A DNA stretch of 64,000 nucleotides, from positions 214,777,773-214,841,772 of the forward strand of contig JAHLJT010000631.1 of the NCBI GenBank assembly GCA_031308135.1. Direction: 5' to 3'. This stretch comes from Acheta domesticus (lineage: Eukaryota > Arthropoda > Insecta > Orthoptera > Gryllidae). Shown one piece after another: positions 35,286-47,761 of this stretch; position 1 is the first letter of the stretch; each line of letters starts with the position of its first letter. The notes beneath the pieces were generated by a model. It ran no database searches and had not been told where the DNA came from. It saw nothing but the letters and a program-made list of their open reading frames with translations. The translations under genes and the position numbers were made by a program.

Positions 35286-35359
35286 TTTGAGAATATGTCT
35301 GCCATCTAAACATCCGTGTACATTGAACACGAACACCCGAGCGCAACAACTGCAGCGTT

Positions 35360-35665
35360 CTTCCGTGTTTGCAGACTCCGTGGTTCGGGTGTGTGAGCGC
35401 CGCGCCGCGCCGCGCTGGAGGCGGAGGCGCCTGCGGTCGGAGGACGTGCCTCCGAATGCGCTCGCAGAGCTGCGCTGCGGATTGCCAGGCACGCCCGTCC
35501 CTTGATCCTCACCAGACATCGCCGAGACGGGCCCCGCCGCTCATCACGATCGTCGCCCCGCCCCGCCCGCCCCGATCCCGCCTGCGCCACTCCGCAGATA
35601 TTCTGCTTCCGGTTCGGCACTTCCTTGATATAGCCATGCCACGCCGTGACTCATCTCTGCAGCGC
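35360..35665. promoter_or_regulatory. GC-rich CpG island, function unknown
   Basis: About 300 bp of GC-rich, CpG-rich sequence (gcgccgcgccgcgc at about 35398) in AT-rich surroundings. Open in several frames, so the ORFs are uninformative. Could be a promoter or first exon. Confidence 0.3.
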
Positions 35666-35976
35666 TAACGTAGCGATTTGGCAGTGAATTCCACACGAAA
35701 GCTGTAGAGCGTCAGTGTTTTATTATAAATTTGAGGTTGTCAATGAGAATGGGTTCGAACAATTTTTGCTATACAATAGTGTTACTATTGTCATAGAGCA
35801 TCCACTCAAAGTAAGCTTTCAAAAAAATCTGACTATTACACCAAGATTGGTGCATGTAGTGAGAGAGTACATGCATATTTCAACAAAAAGTCTGCAAAAA
35901 TTGAAGAAACAAATGTGACTTTAGCCTCCGTACGGAAGCTGCGTAAGTGGAATAGGGCGAGACGCTGGTTCCCGTT

Positions 35977-36026
35977 GCGTTGTCTGAACCAAATAATGGG
36001 CGCTCCTTATTTGGTTCAGACAACGC
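35977..36026. repeat. Perfect 20-bp inverted repeat with a 10-nt loop
   Basis: GCGTTGTCTGAACCAAATAA at 35977-35996 is exactly complementary to TTATTTGGTTCAGACAACGC at 36007-36026, with TGGGCGCTCC between them. Confidence 0.97.
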
Positions 36027-36408
36027 ATGTAAAGAACATTTGACTGGGATATTAATGCGTTTTAAATGAAAAGTCCACAAAACTTAATTTTTTAGTTACC
36101 CAACCTATGTAAACGGGGTTTGGGGGTTCGGCCTGGGGGAGTGGGCGTGTCACCGTGCACATCTGCCCCTGCTACATTTGGACGTTGCTGTGCCGTTGCT
36201 CTGTAGTACCATATAACGGACTTTGGTAAAACTTTAGAAGTCATTTATACATACATTGTTTACATTTCCTCCACAACATTTCAACATCCAATTTCTGTAT
36301 TTCACTAGAGTAAGACGACAAAAAGTTTCGGTATGCCATGTATCCTTTCATTTTCTTTTGTTTAATTTTTGAAATTAGACGGGATAGGTTCGTTCTGAAA
36401 ATTTACTG

Positions 36409-37450
36409 TCGTTTACTTTCAATGATGGACAATCGATGCCTCTTTTCACTTTATGGCGTAGTGCTTACGAAGTGTACAGAAAATACTGCACTGCTGCGTG
36501 GAAAGAACGGAGATTTTTCGAAAGAAAAATTCTTATTGTCGGATCCTGATAGCGATAAAGAGAATAAATCTTGTTCCTATATATAGTATATAGTAAATCA
36601 CTTTCTCTAACATGTCGTGTGGCCAGAATCCATATTTTTTGGGGTTCTTCATACCGAAAACTCGATTGATGACAAAACGACTGGACGTGTGTCAGTGGTT
36701 AACGCTAGCGCCTAAACCGTTCAGCCAATTCCCTCCATAATTGATATTCCCCGGTCGATCTGAATGAACTCGAGGCCCTGCGAGTTTGAAAGGAAATATT
36801 GATTTTGGGGGTACTTTACATTAATCTTAAACAAGACACGAAATTACGCTCATAAAATGACGGAGACCCGATACTCGTATTTGTTAAATTATCTGAATTT
36901 TCGAAAATTGCAAAGATTAATTTTGTTTTCGAGGTTGAAATACATTGACAATATCGAAAAAAGATATTTTCTGAATGAAATCTGTTATTCAACTTTAGTT
37001 CTATTAATGAGGTCATGCACATCTCACATTTTTTTTGAAAATATGAATCAATTTTATGTAATCTGTGAAATAAAGGTAACTTTCAAAAATATATGTAATA
37101 AGATTTTTTTTCAAATATGATTCCATGACTCCAAACTTTTCTTTTATTGTTTTTGCTATTAAAGAATATAGTTGGCTTAATAATATTCCATATGTTCTAT
37201 TTTCATTTAGATTTAAAAACTATTGAAAATTGCAAAAGTTTAAAACAATTTCGGCGTCTTCGACAGCTCAACTTTGAAGATTAACATTTTTCTCGATAAA
37301 ACATGTTCTTCAAAATTAGATTCTTACATAATATCATGTAAATTATGATTACATATGTCGTTGCATGCATACAAAACTTTTTAAATATATGAATAGTTTT
37401 CGTGTAATTTTGAGTGAAATAGTTTTTTATGTAAATTATGTAAACAAGAT
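36409..37450 (+). mobile_element. AT-family element, copy E (highly diverged)
   Basis: Diverged versions of the family's segments in order: 'ctgctgcgtggaaagaacgg', 'ggatcctgatagcgataaag', 'ctaacatgtcgtgtggccagaatcc', 'taacgctagcgcctaaaccgttc', 'tgatattccccggtcgatctga' and 'gggggtactttacat'. The right end is missing. Confidence 0.65.
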
Positions 37451-39405
37451 TTTTTATCTGCCTTTATTTTTCTTATTTTTTAACTCGAACTCATCCAATT
37501 TTCATTAAAATATCTGAAATTTTGAAAATAATGAATGTTCAATTTTCTTTCTAAATCGTGGGGAAAGTTAATATTCAGGTTCAGGCAACTGGAGTAATGA
37601 CTATGCTAAATGCTTGCTAAACAGCCCCCAAGTCTGAATCCCCGCATGGCCAAATATTTTACTTTGTCACAATTTCACGAGCTCAAGTAGTATTATAATA
37701 TATGCTGTAAGACAGTGTGCTGTTACTCCATCAGAAATTGGGCTTTGTGATGAATTTTTCCAATGGACAAAAATTGCCAAGGTTGTCCTCAATTTTTACT
37801 ATCTAAATTTCTCGCGACTTGCACATCAAAAATTAAAGAAGGAATTTTCATTTGGCCTCAGATCCATGATTTGCTGAAATATATTATTTTTGAACTGTTG
37901 CTGACAGATACTGAGAACTTAGAGACAACTAGCTTGCATTGAAAGGTATACGCGACAATTTCTTGGGAAACGTAATGTCTGTGAATTACAGAGACTTGAG
38001 GGAACACACGCTGGACTGTTACAAGACTGTGAGGCGCTACGTGTCTCTCGAATTACATTTCCTCCATTTTCATTTGTATTTCTTCCCACCTAATCTTGGG
38101 GTTGTGAGCGATGTAACATGGTGAGCGATTTCACCATGATATTCTTGTCATAGAAAGACGATACAAGGGAAGATAGTCATCAAACCTTTCTGAAAATTTC
38201 CAGAAAAAGTTGCTAACTTGTAAGTACATTTCAAGGTTGTTCAGTTTTCTCGTATTGTTTCCATTTTATGTTTCGTAAGAAAACAATTGTTCAAACAATT
38301 AAATAGAATTTTTGTAACATGATCTGTATATTAATCAACTACTGATTCCTCCTGTACTGTTTCAAGTTTCTCGAAAATGGAGCACGTGGCTTATCTTTTC
38401 CAGAAAAAGTGACACGTGATGGAACACTTCTGATTTCATTTTCGCGATCAGCATACATGACTTAATAAAGAACACAAACTTCCATCTCGCGGCAAGACAC
38501 AAAGATCAAATTTGTTGCACTGTGTTACTTACAAATATATTAACCGTTCTAAATGTGTATTATCATTTCAACCTACTATAGCTTGAATATAATTTTGTAT
38601 GTTTCTTAATTACCTGCCAACTAAATAAAATTTAAGTTGAAGGGAATCATTCTGTTATTATCAATTATTGTTGATAATCTGGAAATACGGAAATCATTAA
38701 GATAAATATTACAGGTTTGATCGAAGAATGTATTTATTTATATAGTATATATGCTTTAAATACATAATTTTTACATGTTACAGAATAATGGTTGATTTTT
38801 TTTAGAAAACTTCGATGTAACTTGAATTTCCGTACTTCGAATTAAATGCACTTCGCGGTAAAATAAAATTTTGCAATTTGCTTCTTGTTAACAAGCATAT
38901 CTTAAGTTTTGCCGTCAACATAGACTTTTAAGCACAATGGCTAATTTCATTACTAACTGAAAATATATGTTTGAATATCGGTAAATAATTGATATTGGAT
39001 TACAGCTTAATCTATAAACAGAGTGAGCATGTACTCTACGAACAAATTGTGAGAGGGAACTCCTTAGGAGAGTTGGGTCTAAATTGTCGTAAAACGCAAC
39101 AGGTGAGTATCAAATATTTATTGGTGAGCGGTTTCTTTTGTAGAGATTTGCTGTCGCATGACGTCAGCTGTAGTTAAGACCGATCAATAACTTGTTTGCC
39201 AATTAACAGAAATGGGGAAACTGTAAAAATGGCAATTCAAATGTCAAAGGATCTAAATTAAGTCGAAGGGGATGAATAAAGTCTAAAAAATAAATGAAAT
39301 TTTGCACATGTGAATTTTCTGATTAACAAGAATTTGGTGATAAAGAAATTAAAAAATCTGAAATGAAGTATTTTAGAAATAAGATTTTTAGAGAAGTGAA
39401 TTTTT
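37451..39405. other. Intergenic, nothing recognised
   Basis: Short ORFs only, none with recognisable features. Confidence 0.4.
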
Positions 39406-41759
39406 TACTTCCCCGTACTATATACGTATATACGGAGAATATACGAAGTTATATAAAGCTGCGCGAAAAAATGGCGGATTTTCGTCAGAAAAATTTCATT
39501 GTCGGGCCCTGATAACGAAAAAGTGGATAAATCCAGTTGCTAAATTAAGAAAAAAATCCCCTAACTCGTGGTGCAGTCAGAATCCCTGTTTTGTGGATCC
39601 TTGATACCGACAAACCAATTGAAAGCAAAACGCCTGTCCGTCTGTGAACAACGCTAGTGACTCAACCCTTCGGACGATTTTCTTCAAAATAGATATTCCC
39701 CGATCGATCTGACTGATCTTGTGGCTCCTTGAATTTGAAACCGATATTTTAATTTGGGGGCTACTTTACATGAACCCCTCGACATTTTCAAATTTTTTAA
39801 AAAAATGGCACCAACATTTTTCACTAAATTTTATTGTTGGATAGTCTGAAGGTAATTTCAGAGAATGGCCCAAGTCTCAGGTTGATTGAAAACTGATTTA
39901 TCGAAAATTGAAAAAATTCAAAATTTTTTCGGCTTCTTCCTACAACTGCAATTACGAAGAACAATATTTTCCTTAATTAAATGAGTTCATAAAAAACAAT
40001 CTTCAAATGAGGTCATGTTCAATTTTCCAAAAACTTGAGTTTTTTGGGGAAATTTTTTGTCAAACAAGCAATTTTTTATTTTCTTTAAACTATTTTTTCT
40101 TAACAATCGCACAACGTTTTATTATTAAATTGGGAACTTAGAAAGCATAAAGGATGTTTAGGAGAATGGTGTATGTTTCATGTTCGTTGAAATGCCTGAT
40201 TTTGCAAATTTTTTAAAAAAATTAAAATTTAGGTCTCTTCCTACAATTACATTGTGAAGGTACAATTGTTTTTCTTAATGAAATGTACTCATCAAAAACA
40301 AATCTTTAAATAAGGTCAAGTTCAATTTTTCCAAAATATGCGTATTTGTGTAGTAATTGGACGTCAAAATTAGTCGCCCGCTCCCCTAAGAGAACTAAAC
40401 CTAAGATAATTTTAAACCTAAGAGAATTTTCAAACAGTGCTAAAAGTTTGTTTGGTAACCTACTTTAGGATCCTGAAATATAGAGAATAAATAACAAAAA
40501 TGCATTATTTTATATACAAAAAAATATAAAAAATAATATATTTAACAAATACTTGAAAAGTACATTGTTGGTGAACTACGAGATGGTGATAAGACAAAGA
40601 TATTATATTTAGTAGAGCTTGTATTTACAGATTAGTCCATTCGAAATTATTCGCAACGTATTTGATAATCATTATTTTTGTCCGTGTTGCGAGGTAAGAA
40701 CACACATATTATTCACTGAACGAAACTTATATATCCATGTGCTAGCATTTTATCAGTAACACATTCCTTATTGTGGTCTTATTATAGTCCATTATATATT
40801 TCAAAAGAATATAAAAGAATTCCGTAGAACGTCGATTACCCGTTTTTATTTATAAAATGAGGTTCGCTTTTTTGAGTAAAAATTTTGAGAGTTGAAAAAA
40901 AACAAGAATTTCCAAAACTTAAAGATTTATTTTATATTTTTACATAATAAACACGTTGCTGTTTCTCTGCTATAGCGCGTTAAAGAGTGCATTATACTAT
41001 TTTAAATGTCTTCAAACTTACTTTTACGACTTCACTCGTATCCATACACCATGAAAATGAATATATGTAAATGACTGTGTAATTAAGTGTTACGAAATTG
41101 TATCTTACATTTAGATAGCTCATATAAAAGATTATGCACATTAATCATTGCAATTTATATTGACTAGGTAAATGTTGGATTCAGTTTATTACAATCTTTT
41201 AAATAAAACTAGATGAATTGCTAATAAATGTGTCTAAAAGTTTTGTAAGCAATACACTAGTTTAAGCTGGCATATGTTTTCTTTGAAAAAATTAACTTTT
41301 TTCACGAATAATTGTAAATAGTATGCTAATGTTTATAGTTCCTTTCATTAATTAATGTATTTAACGTCAAAAAGCAATTAAAAGCTTTGTAAGTTAAAGT
41401 ACTTAAAATGACTTCGTACGAAGTTTTTCGAAAACTCAAAATGTTTCTCTGAAAAATATCTTCAAATTTCGCATTTACAGTTGCACTTAAACGCCATTTT
41501 CTTAATAATGGTTCCAATTTTTTTCAAAGAAAATTGGCATTTAGGATGAGGTTTTACTGTTCTTTAATATTCTTAAAATAATATTTCCGTTCTACTATTA
41601 CGCAAGCGGCAAATTAAGAAAATGTCAAAAACTGTGCTTTGGGCGGCGATAGATGTCAGCTGGCAAGAATATGTGGCAAGTCCGAATAACTAGCCGAGAC
41701 CAAAGGAAATAAAAAAACTAATACGTGAAAGTCTGTGCAATTCTGTAGCACCACTAGTT
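39406..41759 (+). mobile_element. AT-family element, copy F (longest, about 2.35 kb)
   Basis: Left end TTACTTCCCCGTACTATATA; right end ...TTCTGTAGCACCACTAGTT. Contains the conserved 'aaaagtggataaatccagttgc', 'gtccgtctgtgaacaacgctag' and 'ccccgatcgatctgac' blocks. The extra length lies in the middle (about 40370-41300), which may be another insertion or extra modules. No ORF. Confidence 0.75.
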
Positions 41760-42830
41760 GATTTTTAATACCAAAACAGACTTTTAAAAATCGAATTTAA
41801 ATACTCTTTAATATTTATGAAAGTGAATGTAACACTCTTTGAAGTTCCTGGTTTTTTGTTAGTTTGTTTTCTCAAGTAATTTTTTAATAACTTCAATCAC
41901 AAAATGAAATAATTTTTCGAATCCATTGTAAGCTTGGCAAATACGAATAAATAAGCAAATAGCATGTACACCATTCTGAAAGAATCATAGCGTGAAGAGA
42001 ATCAGTGTGCGAGTTCTGTACATTGCTGATCTGTTTGCCGTCGCTTCATCTAAGCCGGCGAGCGACAGCATCGTGTGACTGGCGATGCGTCAGATCTTTT
42101 GTTATGCTTCATTGCGCAAGCTTCGACATTTCAAAGCAGTTGTCGTCAGCTCTAGTTGTTTGGGGACAATTGGAGATACACACATAACTGGAGCAATCAT
42201 TTAATTGTCTCGACAAAGCTTTATCCGCCGTCGGTACTATGGAACCTTCCATTTAAAGAGCATTCTTTGTTTTTAGTCACGTTTTGATTTAACATGGGAA
42301 ACAGTACTGAAAGAAGTAAAAGTACACAGTAATCAATTTAGTAGTACTGTACATGTGAGAAACAATGCATTGCAGAAAAATCATGAATGGAAAACCTACA
42401 CTTGTCGAAAGGTTTTATTTTGTGTTTTGAAGATAGGTCAAAATTTCTGAAATTCTTCTGAGTTTTTGGGGCAACAAAGCGAAGACATTATGACTATAGA
42501 CATGCTACCTTGCGCACGTATTACAACCTTCCTTATGCACATCTGCTCATTAGGTCCTCCTCTATTGCGTGGGGTACGTGCAACATCTCTTCATTATTTG
42601 AAAATAATATCTTAGAGATAGGACGAAATAATTGGTCAGACTTTTACAAATGTGTCCGCAGACGCAGGGGGAATAAGAAAGTAATACAGGAAATTCGTGT
42701 CGCATACAACGCGCCACTGCACGACAACCAAGCGAAAGCAACGCGTTCAACGCGTATTTTTTGTTATTTTGTTATTTAAGGTCGCATAAACTCCTCGGTC
42801 ATTAGCGATCACTTTTGGATGTAACGTTAT
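41760..42830. other. Intergenic, nothing recognised
   Basis: No gene or clear element. A short motif near 42680-42715 vaguely resembles the right end of the AT family. Confidence 0.35.
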
Positions 42831-42982
42831 GGTATGAGGATGAAACGATATGGTGATGAGAGGGGGTGAAAAGACGAACACATACAACCATGCACGAGGC
42901 GGGATTCGAACCCGCGACACCATGGTCCAGGACCACTACGGCACTACTGACTTAGCGATCACGGCCACGGGGCCGACAACGC
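42831..42982 (-). repeat. tRNA-derived SINE head (second family)
   Basis: On the minus strand this reads GGCCCCGTGGCCGTGATCGC ... GCGGGTTCGAATCCCGCC, with a perfect B box (GGTTCGAATCC, about 42902-42912) and an A-box-like 'gtggccgtgatcgct'. The acceptor arm does not close, so it is tRNA-like, not a tRNA gene. A short SINE body extends left toward about 42831. Confidence 0.65.
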
Positions 42983-43375
42983 TTATTTTGTATCGTTATT
43001 GTATCGATATTCAAACCAAAATAAGTTCAGGAACAAGTTAATTATTTTCCAATTGAAAACCAGTTCAACCTTCATGCATGGGACTTCCGCAAACGTATAA
43101 AAAGCACTGGAAAACTGTAAATCAGGCGGGCCAGACGGCATCTCTACAGATTTTATTAAACTCGGTGGTGAGGCAATATTGACCTATTTGTCAAGATTAT
43201 TCAACGTTTCTATTAATAACGCAAGTTGAGCGGACGATTGGAAAACAGGTATAGTTGTTCCAATTTTCAAAAATGGTGAAAAGAAGTATGTAATTATAGA
43301 CCAGTATTTCTCACATCAGTAGTATGCAAAATAATAGAGCATTTAATAGCCGAGTACATTCACCGCGAATGGGAA

Positions 43376-43717
43376 ATGCGAACTGTATTTTTCACGGACA
43401 GTATGGGTTTAGAAAATGAACATTCGTGCGAAAGCCAAATTGTTTTCCTTTTTCAAGATCTAGCTGTCGAAGTTGACGCGGGTGGGAGGGTAGATGCAGT
43501 CGTAATTGACTTGGCGAAAGCATTGGACGTAGTACAGCATGATCTACTTATTACTAAATTATTAACTTCAGGAGTTGATACTAGAGTTGTGAAGTGGATA
43601 AGCGAATTTCTTAGAGACAGGAAACACAAAGTTCGAATTGGTATTCAGTTTACAACTACGGATATTGTTACTTCAGGGGTTCCACAGGGAAGTTTCAGGG
43701 GCTATTACTTTTCTTAG
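43376..43717 (+). pseudogene. Reverse transcriptase palm fragment
   Basis: The longest open part of the CR1/L2-type relic: from MRTVFFTDSMGLENEHS through FLFQDLAVEVDAGG, the catalytic-Asp strand VVIDLAKALDVV, LRDRKHKVRIG and SGVPQGS. It ends after a frameshift in the GSxLGPLLF box. The first catalytic Asp (motif A) is retained. Dead copy. Confidence 0.8.
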
Positions 43718-43998
43718 CGTACGTGAATGATCTCCATGTTAACATACAATCAAAGGTGAGCTTATTTCCAGATGATTGTGTTATATATCGGAAAATCAAA
43801 GGTAGCGCTGACGAACAAATATTGCAATAATATTTAGAAATTTATGTGATCGGGCTCAAACAAATATCATGAGAATTAACGGATCGAAAAGCAAAACAAT
43901 AACGTACGAGAGGAGACAAAATTATGAGGAACCAGACTATCGTTTAGGTCATCATTCGCAAATCCTCATTATGCAACTATTTAGGCATTCATCTAGAT

Positions 43999-44445
43999 CA
44001 GGGCTGTCCAATTGGCTTCCCGCGGGCTGCATACGACCCGACGGGCTGCCATTATGACCCGAGGAAGGTTATTAGTCAAAGTGGAAGTCCCTTTCATCCA
44101 CGTCAAGCGGGAACATTCTGCGCTTAAAACACACCCCCTGCCGGGATCAAAATCCCGTTTAATGTAAAAATTTAGATATAAGTTAAGTTTTAGTGTAAGT
44201 TTACATTTAAGAATTTTTTCAAGTACATTTACAAATTCAAAACATCATGGTTAGTTATGGATGGTATGACCTGATATCACGCATGGTTCCACCCCATCCC
44301 CTGTTTCCGAGCGGGCGGGCAAAGTGTGGAAATCGACAATACGGGGAAGTCAGGTGTGGATCGTCCGAGTAATGAAAATATGGCCCGCGACCGTATTAAA
44401 TGTTCTAGTTATGGCCCTTGAGGCCTTGCAGTTTGGACAACCCTG
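43999..44445. mobile_element. hAT MITE inserted in the CR1/L2-type RT
   Basis: Ends CAGGGCTGTCCAATTGG (43999 inward) and CAGGGTTGTCCAAACTGC (44445 inward), with subterminal 'cccgcgggc' / 'cgcgggcc' motifs typical of CAGGG-type hAT MITEs. The flanking 8-mers ATCTAGAT (43991-43998) and ATATAGAA (44446-44453) match at 6 of 8 positions, consistent with an aged 8-bp duplication. 447 bp, non-coding. Confidence 0.85.
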
Positions 44446-44989
44446 ATATAGAAAGTAAATTAGGGCAGGAGAAACAGAAATCACGTTGTGAGAAAAATGT
44501 GGAAATATTTGAATTTTGTAATATGAATTATAAAGGAAAGTTCTACAAACGCTAAATTTGCGTATCTTTTGCTGGTTAGCCCTCTCAAGGAATACGGAAT
44601 GGCATTTTGGGATCCGTACAGAAAGTTGCACCAGAAAAGCTAGATAGAATACAGAGGAAAGCGAATAGGTTTACCTATAGAACTAACGCAATAAAAAAGT
44701 CATGGGAACCTATTGAAACTAGAAGAACAAGAGCAAAGCTCATACGTAGGTCGACCAGCTTGGAAGGAAGTTCAGGTTACACTAGAAAAATCAAATTATT
44801 TCCGCCGAAGCGAACACACCCACAAAAATGGAACAAGGAAAGAATATTCAGATATTGGGAAATTTTCATTTTGCAACAGAGCAAGTAGAAATTGGAATAA
44901 TTTGCCCGCAACAATATTTAAAGCGTTTCGTCTAGATGTCCGAACTTTTAGAATAAGTTAGAATAACTAAGAATAATAGAAGTAAATGA

Positions 44990-45112
44990 GTTAAGTGATG
45001 TGAAGTGCGGTGTAGTGCTGTGAGTTACGGTGAGGTGCTGTGAAGTGCTGGAAAGTGTAATTCAAAGCAAAACAGTATAGTGTAGTGTAGTGCAGTGAAG
45101 TGTAGTGAACGC
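44990..45112. repeat. Degenerate (gtgtagtgcagtgaa) minisatellite at the LINE 3' end
   Basis: Irregular repeats of 'gtgaagtgc', 'gtgtagtgc' and 'ggtgaggtgctg', lying just after the C-terminal RT fragment, where CR1/L2-clade LINEs often end in simple repeats. Confidence 0.75.
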
Positions 45113-45639
45113 CATCAATGCCTTTTTTTAAAAAAAATCTAATTTAGCCAATATATATGCAGATAGTATTGATTTTTAGTATCACCAACATATAATTATT
45201 ATATATGATGGTAGAGTTGAAATAATTGTTATAATAATTAATATTAGTGATAATATGATTATTTCAACCTCGTTTGTATTCTACTTTTATTATTTTTATT
45301 GTATTTTTTATTAATTAACTGCCAACTGGTCATACCCAAATGCAGTTCAAATGAAATGTAACGTAATCATGTAATGTATGCGCCGAATATTTTAAAATAG
45401 AAATATATCTTATATCCATTACGCAAATAATTTAAATTATAAAGCTCAGAAACTTCTAAATTACTTTTGTGACATGTTAGAAACATTTTTTTCTGATCAA
45501 TATTCCTTAGCATTTAATAGTAAATAATATTCTCGTCATTGATTTACTTTTTAAAAGATAAATCATTGATTGAATAAATTGATGTTTTCGAGCTCGTTAA
45601 CAGTCATAAGTCTCGTTAGAATAGTGAATATTTATCTCG
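45113..45639. other. Intergenic, nothing recognised
   Basis: AT-rich; no gene or element end seen. Confidence 0.4.
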
Positions 45640-45985
45640 ACGGTTCCTCCCATGCTGGATAGTGAGATCCGGCGCTGACCTGAACGTCAACGAGCGAATG
45701 ATTTTCTCTCCATGTACTTGCCCCCCCCCATTGGGACAATGCTCAAGCGAAAACAAATTCTCAGCTCCCGACTGGACTCCCGACATGTGTGGTGGTGTAG
45801 TGCATGTTAATGTGTGTGTAAGTTAGGGGATAGGATAGGGCAAAGGAGAGGAAAGACAGATCGCGCGCGGGTCGTGGCTCTTTTGTTAGGGTTATCTCCA
45901 CCATTTGTCTGGTATTGATTGGAGAAACCACCGAAAACTACCGATCAAAGCATAATAGAATTGTCCTCCAGGAGGCCGCTGGTTT
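45640..45985 (-). repeat. S-family SINE-like repeat, copy 3 (head missing)
   Basis: 'agtgagatccggcgctgacct', 'gatcgcgcgcgggtcgtgg', 'attggagaaaccaccgaaaac' and 'gaattgtcctccagg' follow in family order. The tRNA-like head is lost and copy 4 starts directly after it. Confidence 0.75.
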
Positions 45986-46616
45986 CGATTGAGTGATTCC
46001 GGACTCTTCAACTGCTAAGGCCATTAGTCGCGTAAGTGTAGTGCATTTTTCATCGCGTGTGGTGGCGGTGATCTTCCCCACTGGCTGGCGAGATCCGGCG
46101 CCGACCTACGTCGGCATGCGGAGATTTTCCGTAGCCAGGAATCTCCCACCAGTAGGGCACCACCTCAGCCGGGTCAAGCTCTAGCTCCCGACTGGTTGCC
46201 CGACTTGTGTGATAATAGTGCAGTGGATGTGAGTGTAAGTTTTTGTAAGGGGTGAGGTTAGGGGAAAAAAAGAGGAAAGATCGCTTGAGGTCCGTGGACC
46301 CATTTTTAAGGTTACTGCTTAGGCATTCGTCTGGTGTTGATCGGAGGAAGAGTGGAAAATTGCCTATCAGAGCAGCCGGCCGCTAGTGTTCTCGTCCAGA
46401 CAGAGTCTGAATTCAACTCAGCTATGTCGAAATTACTGCCACCGTCGGGACTCGATCAGGGTCCTCCGTTCAAAGACACTGCAGTGATATCAGTTGATAG
46501 CTATGTAGCTGGTGTCGAAAATCCTCTACCGATGGAATTCGATCATTTGGACTTCCCGGTCAGAGTCGCTGCAGTCAGCGTGAAGGCTGGTTCTGAGCTA
46601 AACTCAGCCGGCACAT
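45986..46616 (-). repeat. S-family SINE-like repeat, copy 4
   Basis: Starts 'gagtgattccggactcttc' and carries 'ggtggcggtgatcttccccac', 'gagatccggcgccgacctac', 'caccacctcagccgggtcaag', 'gttgatcggagga' and 'ctcgtccagacagag', then a tRNA-like head (about 46440-46510), followed by a partial repeat of the head-like segment (46511-46610). Confidence 0.75.
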
Positions 46617-46849
46617 AAGATACGAACAGTGAAAGTTGTCGTTAGATTGTCTCCGAATGAGTGTACTTTTTTGCTTCAACATAGGTGTAATTTCCATGAA
46701 GTACATAAGTTCAATAACCAAATTCATATTATCTTGAGGAAGAAACAATTCCTCCAAATTACCCAAATTTTGCTGAGCAATGTCATTGAAACATGTGTCA
46801 AAGTAGTAGTTTTGAACACAACACGGAAGAGATTAGAGTTGGAAATAAC

Positions 46850-47395
46850 ACGAATACCGCCGCTGGCTTTATTGCGGCGCAGGCCCTGCGGGTGCGCGCG
46901 GGCTGTTGAAGCTAATCCCAGTTAATGACGGGGACCGACGCTTCCAGCGCCGCGGCGCCGCAGGGGGCTCGCGCGCCGCAAGCCGAGTGGCGGCCAGTCG
47001 CCCTCTCCCCTCCTCTCCCTTCCCCTCCGCTCCCCTCGCCCTCCCCGTCGCGCAGCACACTGGGTAATTTTTGTTCTAATTATGGGCGCCCTCACGCGCC
47101 GCCGCGCGGGTTAACGAGGTGGGCACAGACGCCCGGCGCGGCGCGCGCGCGCTCGCCGTTCGGCCTGATGCGACGCCGCGACGCCCCGCCCCGCGCCACC
47201 CCGCCACGCCCGGCTCCGCGCCGCCCCGCGCCGCTCCCGCTGCCTTTGCCGCCGCCATCGACTCGCCCTTATCGCTGCGCTGCTGCCCTCAGGGGAGCCC
47301 CAGCCGCCGCGCTTCACTGTAATCTCTCGTCACCGCTCGCGCCGCGCCACACACGGCTGCCTCTGGTAGGGTAGGAGAGCGGGGCGGGAGCCCCC
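46850..47395. promoter_or_regulatory. CpG island, function unknown
   Basis: About 540 bp of strongly GC- and CpG-rich sequence with 'gcggcgcgcgcgcgc' and C-rich 'cccctcctctcccttcccc' tracts and an embedded AT patch (aatttttgttctaattatgg, about 47065-47084). Open in most frames, so ORFs are uninformative. Could be a promoter or first exon of a gene outside the recognised set. Confidence 0.35.
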
Positions 47396-47761
47396 CCCCC
47401 GATATTTCCATGTACCTGCATTCAATAGTTTTTATCCCAATCTTATTCTTTTACTGAAGACACAAAATTACATTGTGGCGACATATTTTTTGTTGTATTA
47501 CATTCTGACAAGCTACGACATGATGTGCTTAAAATGTTGTGAGATATTTTGAATTCAAAATAGCTTCAGCAACTCAACCATTTTTAATATATGCGGGCAT
47601 TTGGCTGACTTCAATAAATTAATAGAGAAAGAGTCACTGCTTGAACTAAAATTCTGTGGAAGTACTTGCCATCAAGAACGTCCTACTGAGTTTAAAGCGT
47701 GTGCCTTCGTCTGACTCGAATAATATGTAAATATGTCGTTTTGACAGTCACATCTAGTCAG
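47396..47761. other. Intergenic, nothing recognised
   Basis: AT-rich; no features. Confidence 0.4.

Larger units (their letters stand above)
43070..44965 (+). mobile_element. CR1/L2-type LINE relic (reverse transcriptase), split by a hAT MITE
   Basis: Plus-strand RT remnants in order: CKSGGPDGISTDF (about 43118), WKTGIVVPIFKNGEKK, the palm motif VDAVVIDLAKALDVVQHDLL (about 43491-43551), SGVPQGS (about 43674), LLLFLAYVNDL after a frameshift, and the catalytic box as FPDD (43765-43776) instead of F/YADD. After the MITE at 43999-44445 come EYGMAFWDPYR (about 44590), an IQRKANRF thumb-like segment and a C-terminal SRNWNNLPATIFKAFRLD (about 44885). Nick and polymerise function is lost: several stops and frameshifts, a mutated active site, and no endonuclease part. 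The clade call rests on motif spacing and C-terminal flavour; Daphne or Rex-like is possible. Confidence 0.8.

Noticed and set aside
42896..42982. Possible tRNA gene on the minus strand
   Set aside because: B box is perfect but the acceptor stem does not pair, so it is a tRNA-derived SINE head.
46925..47374. 149-codon Pro/Arg/Ala-rich ORF in a CpG island
   Set aside because: Overlapping open frames on both strands and low complexity; kept only as a CpG island.
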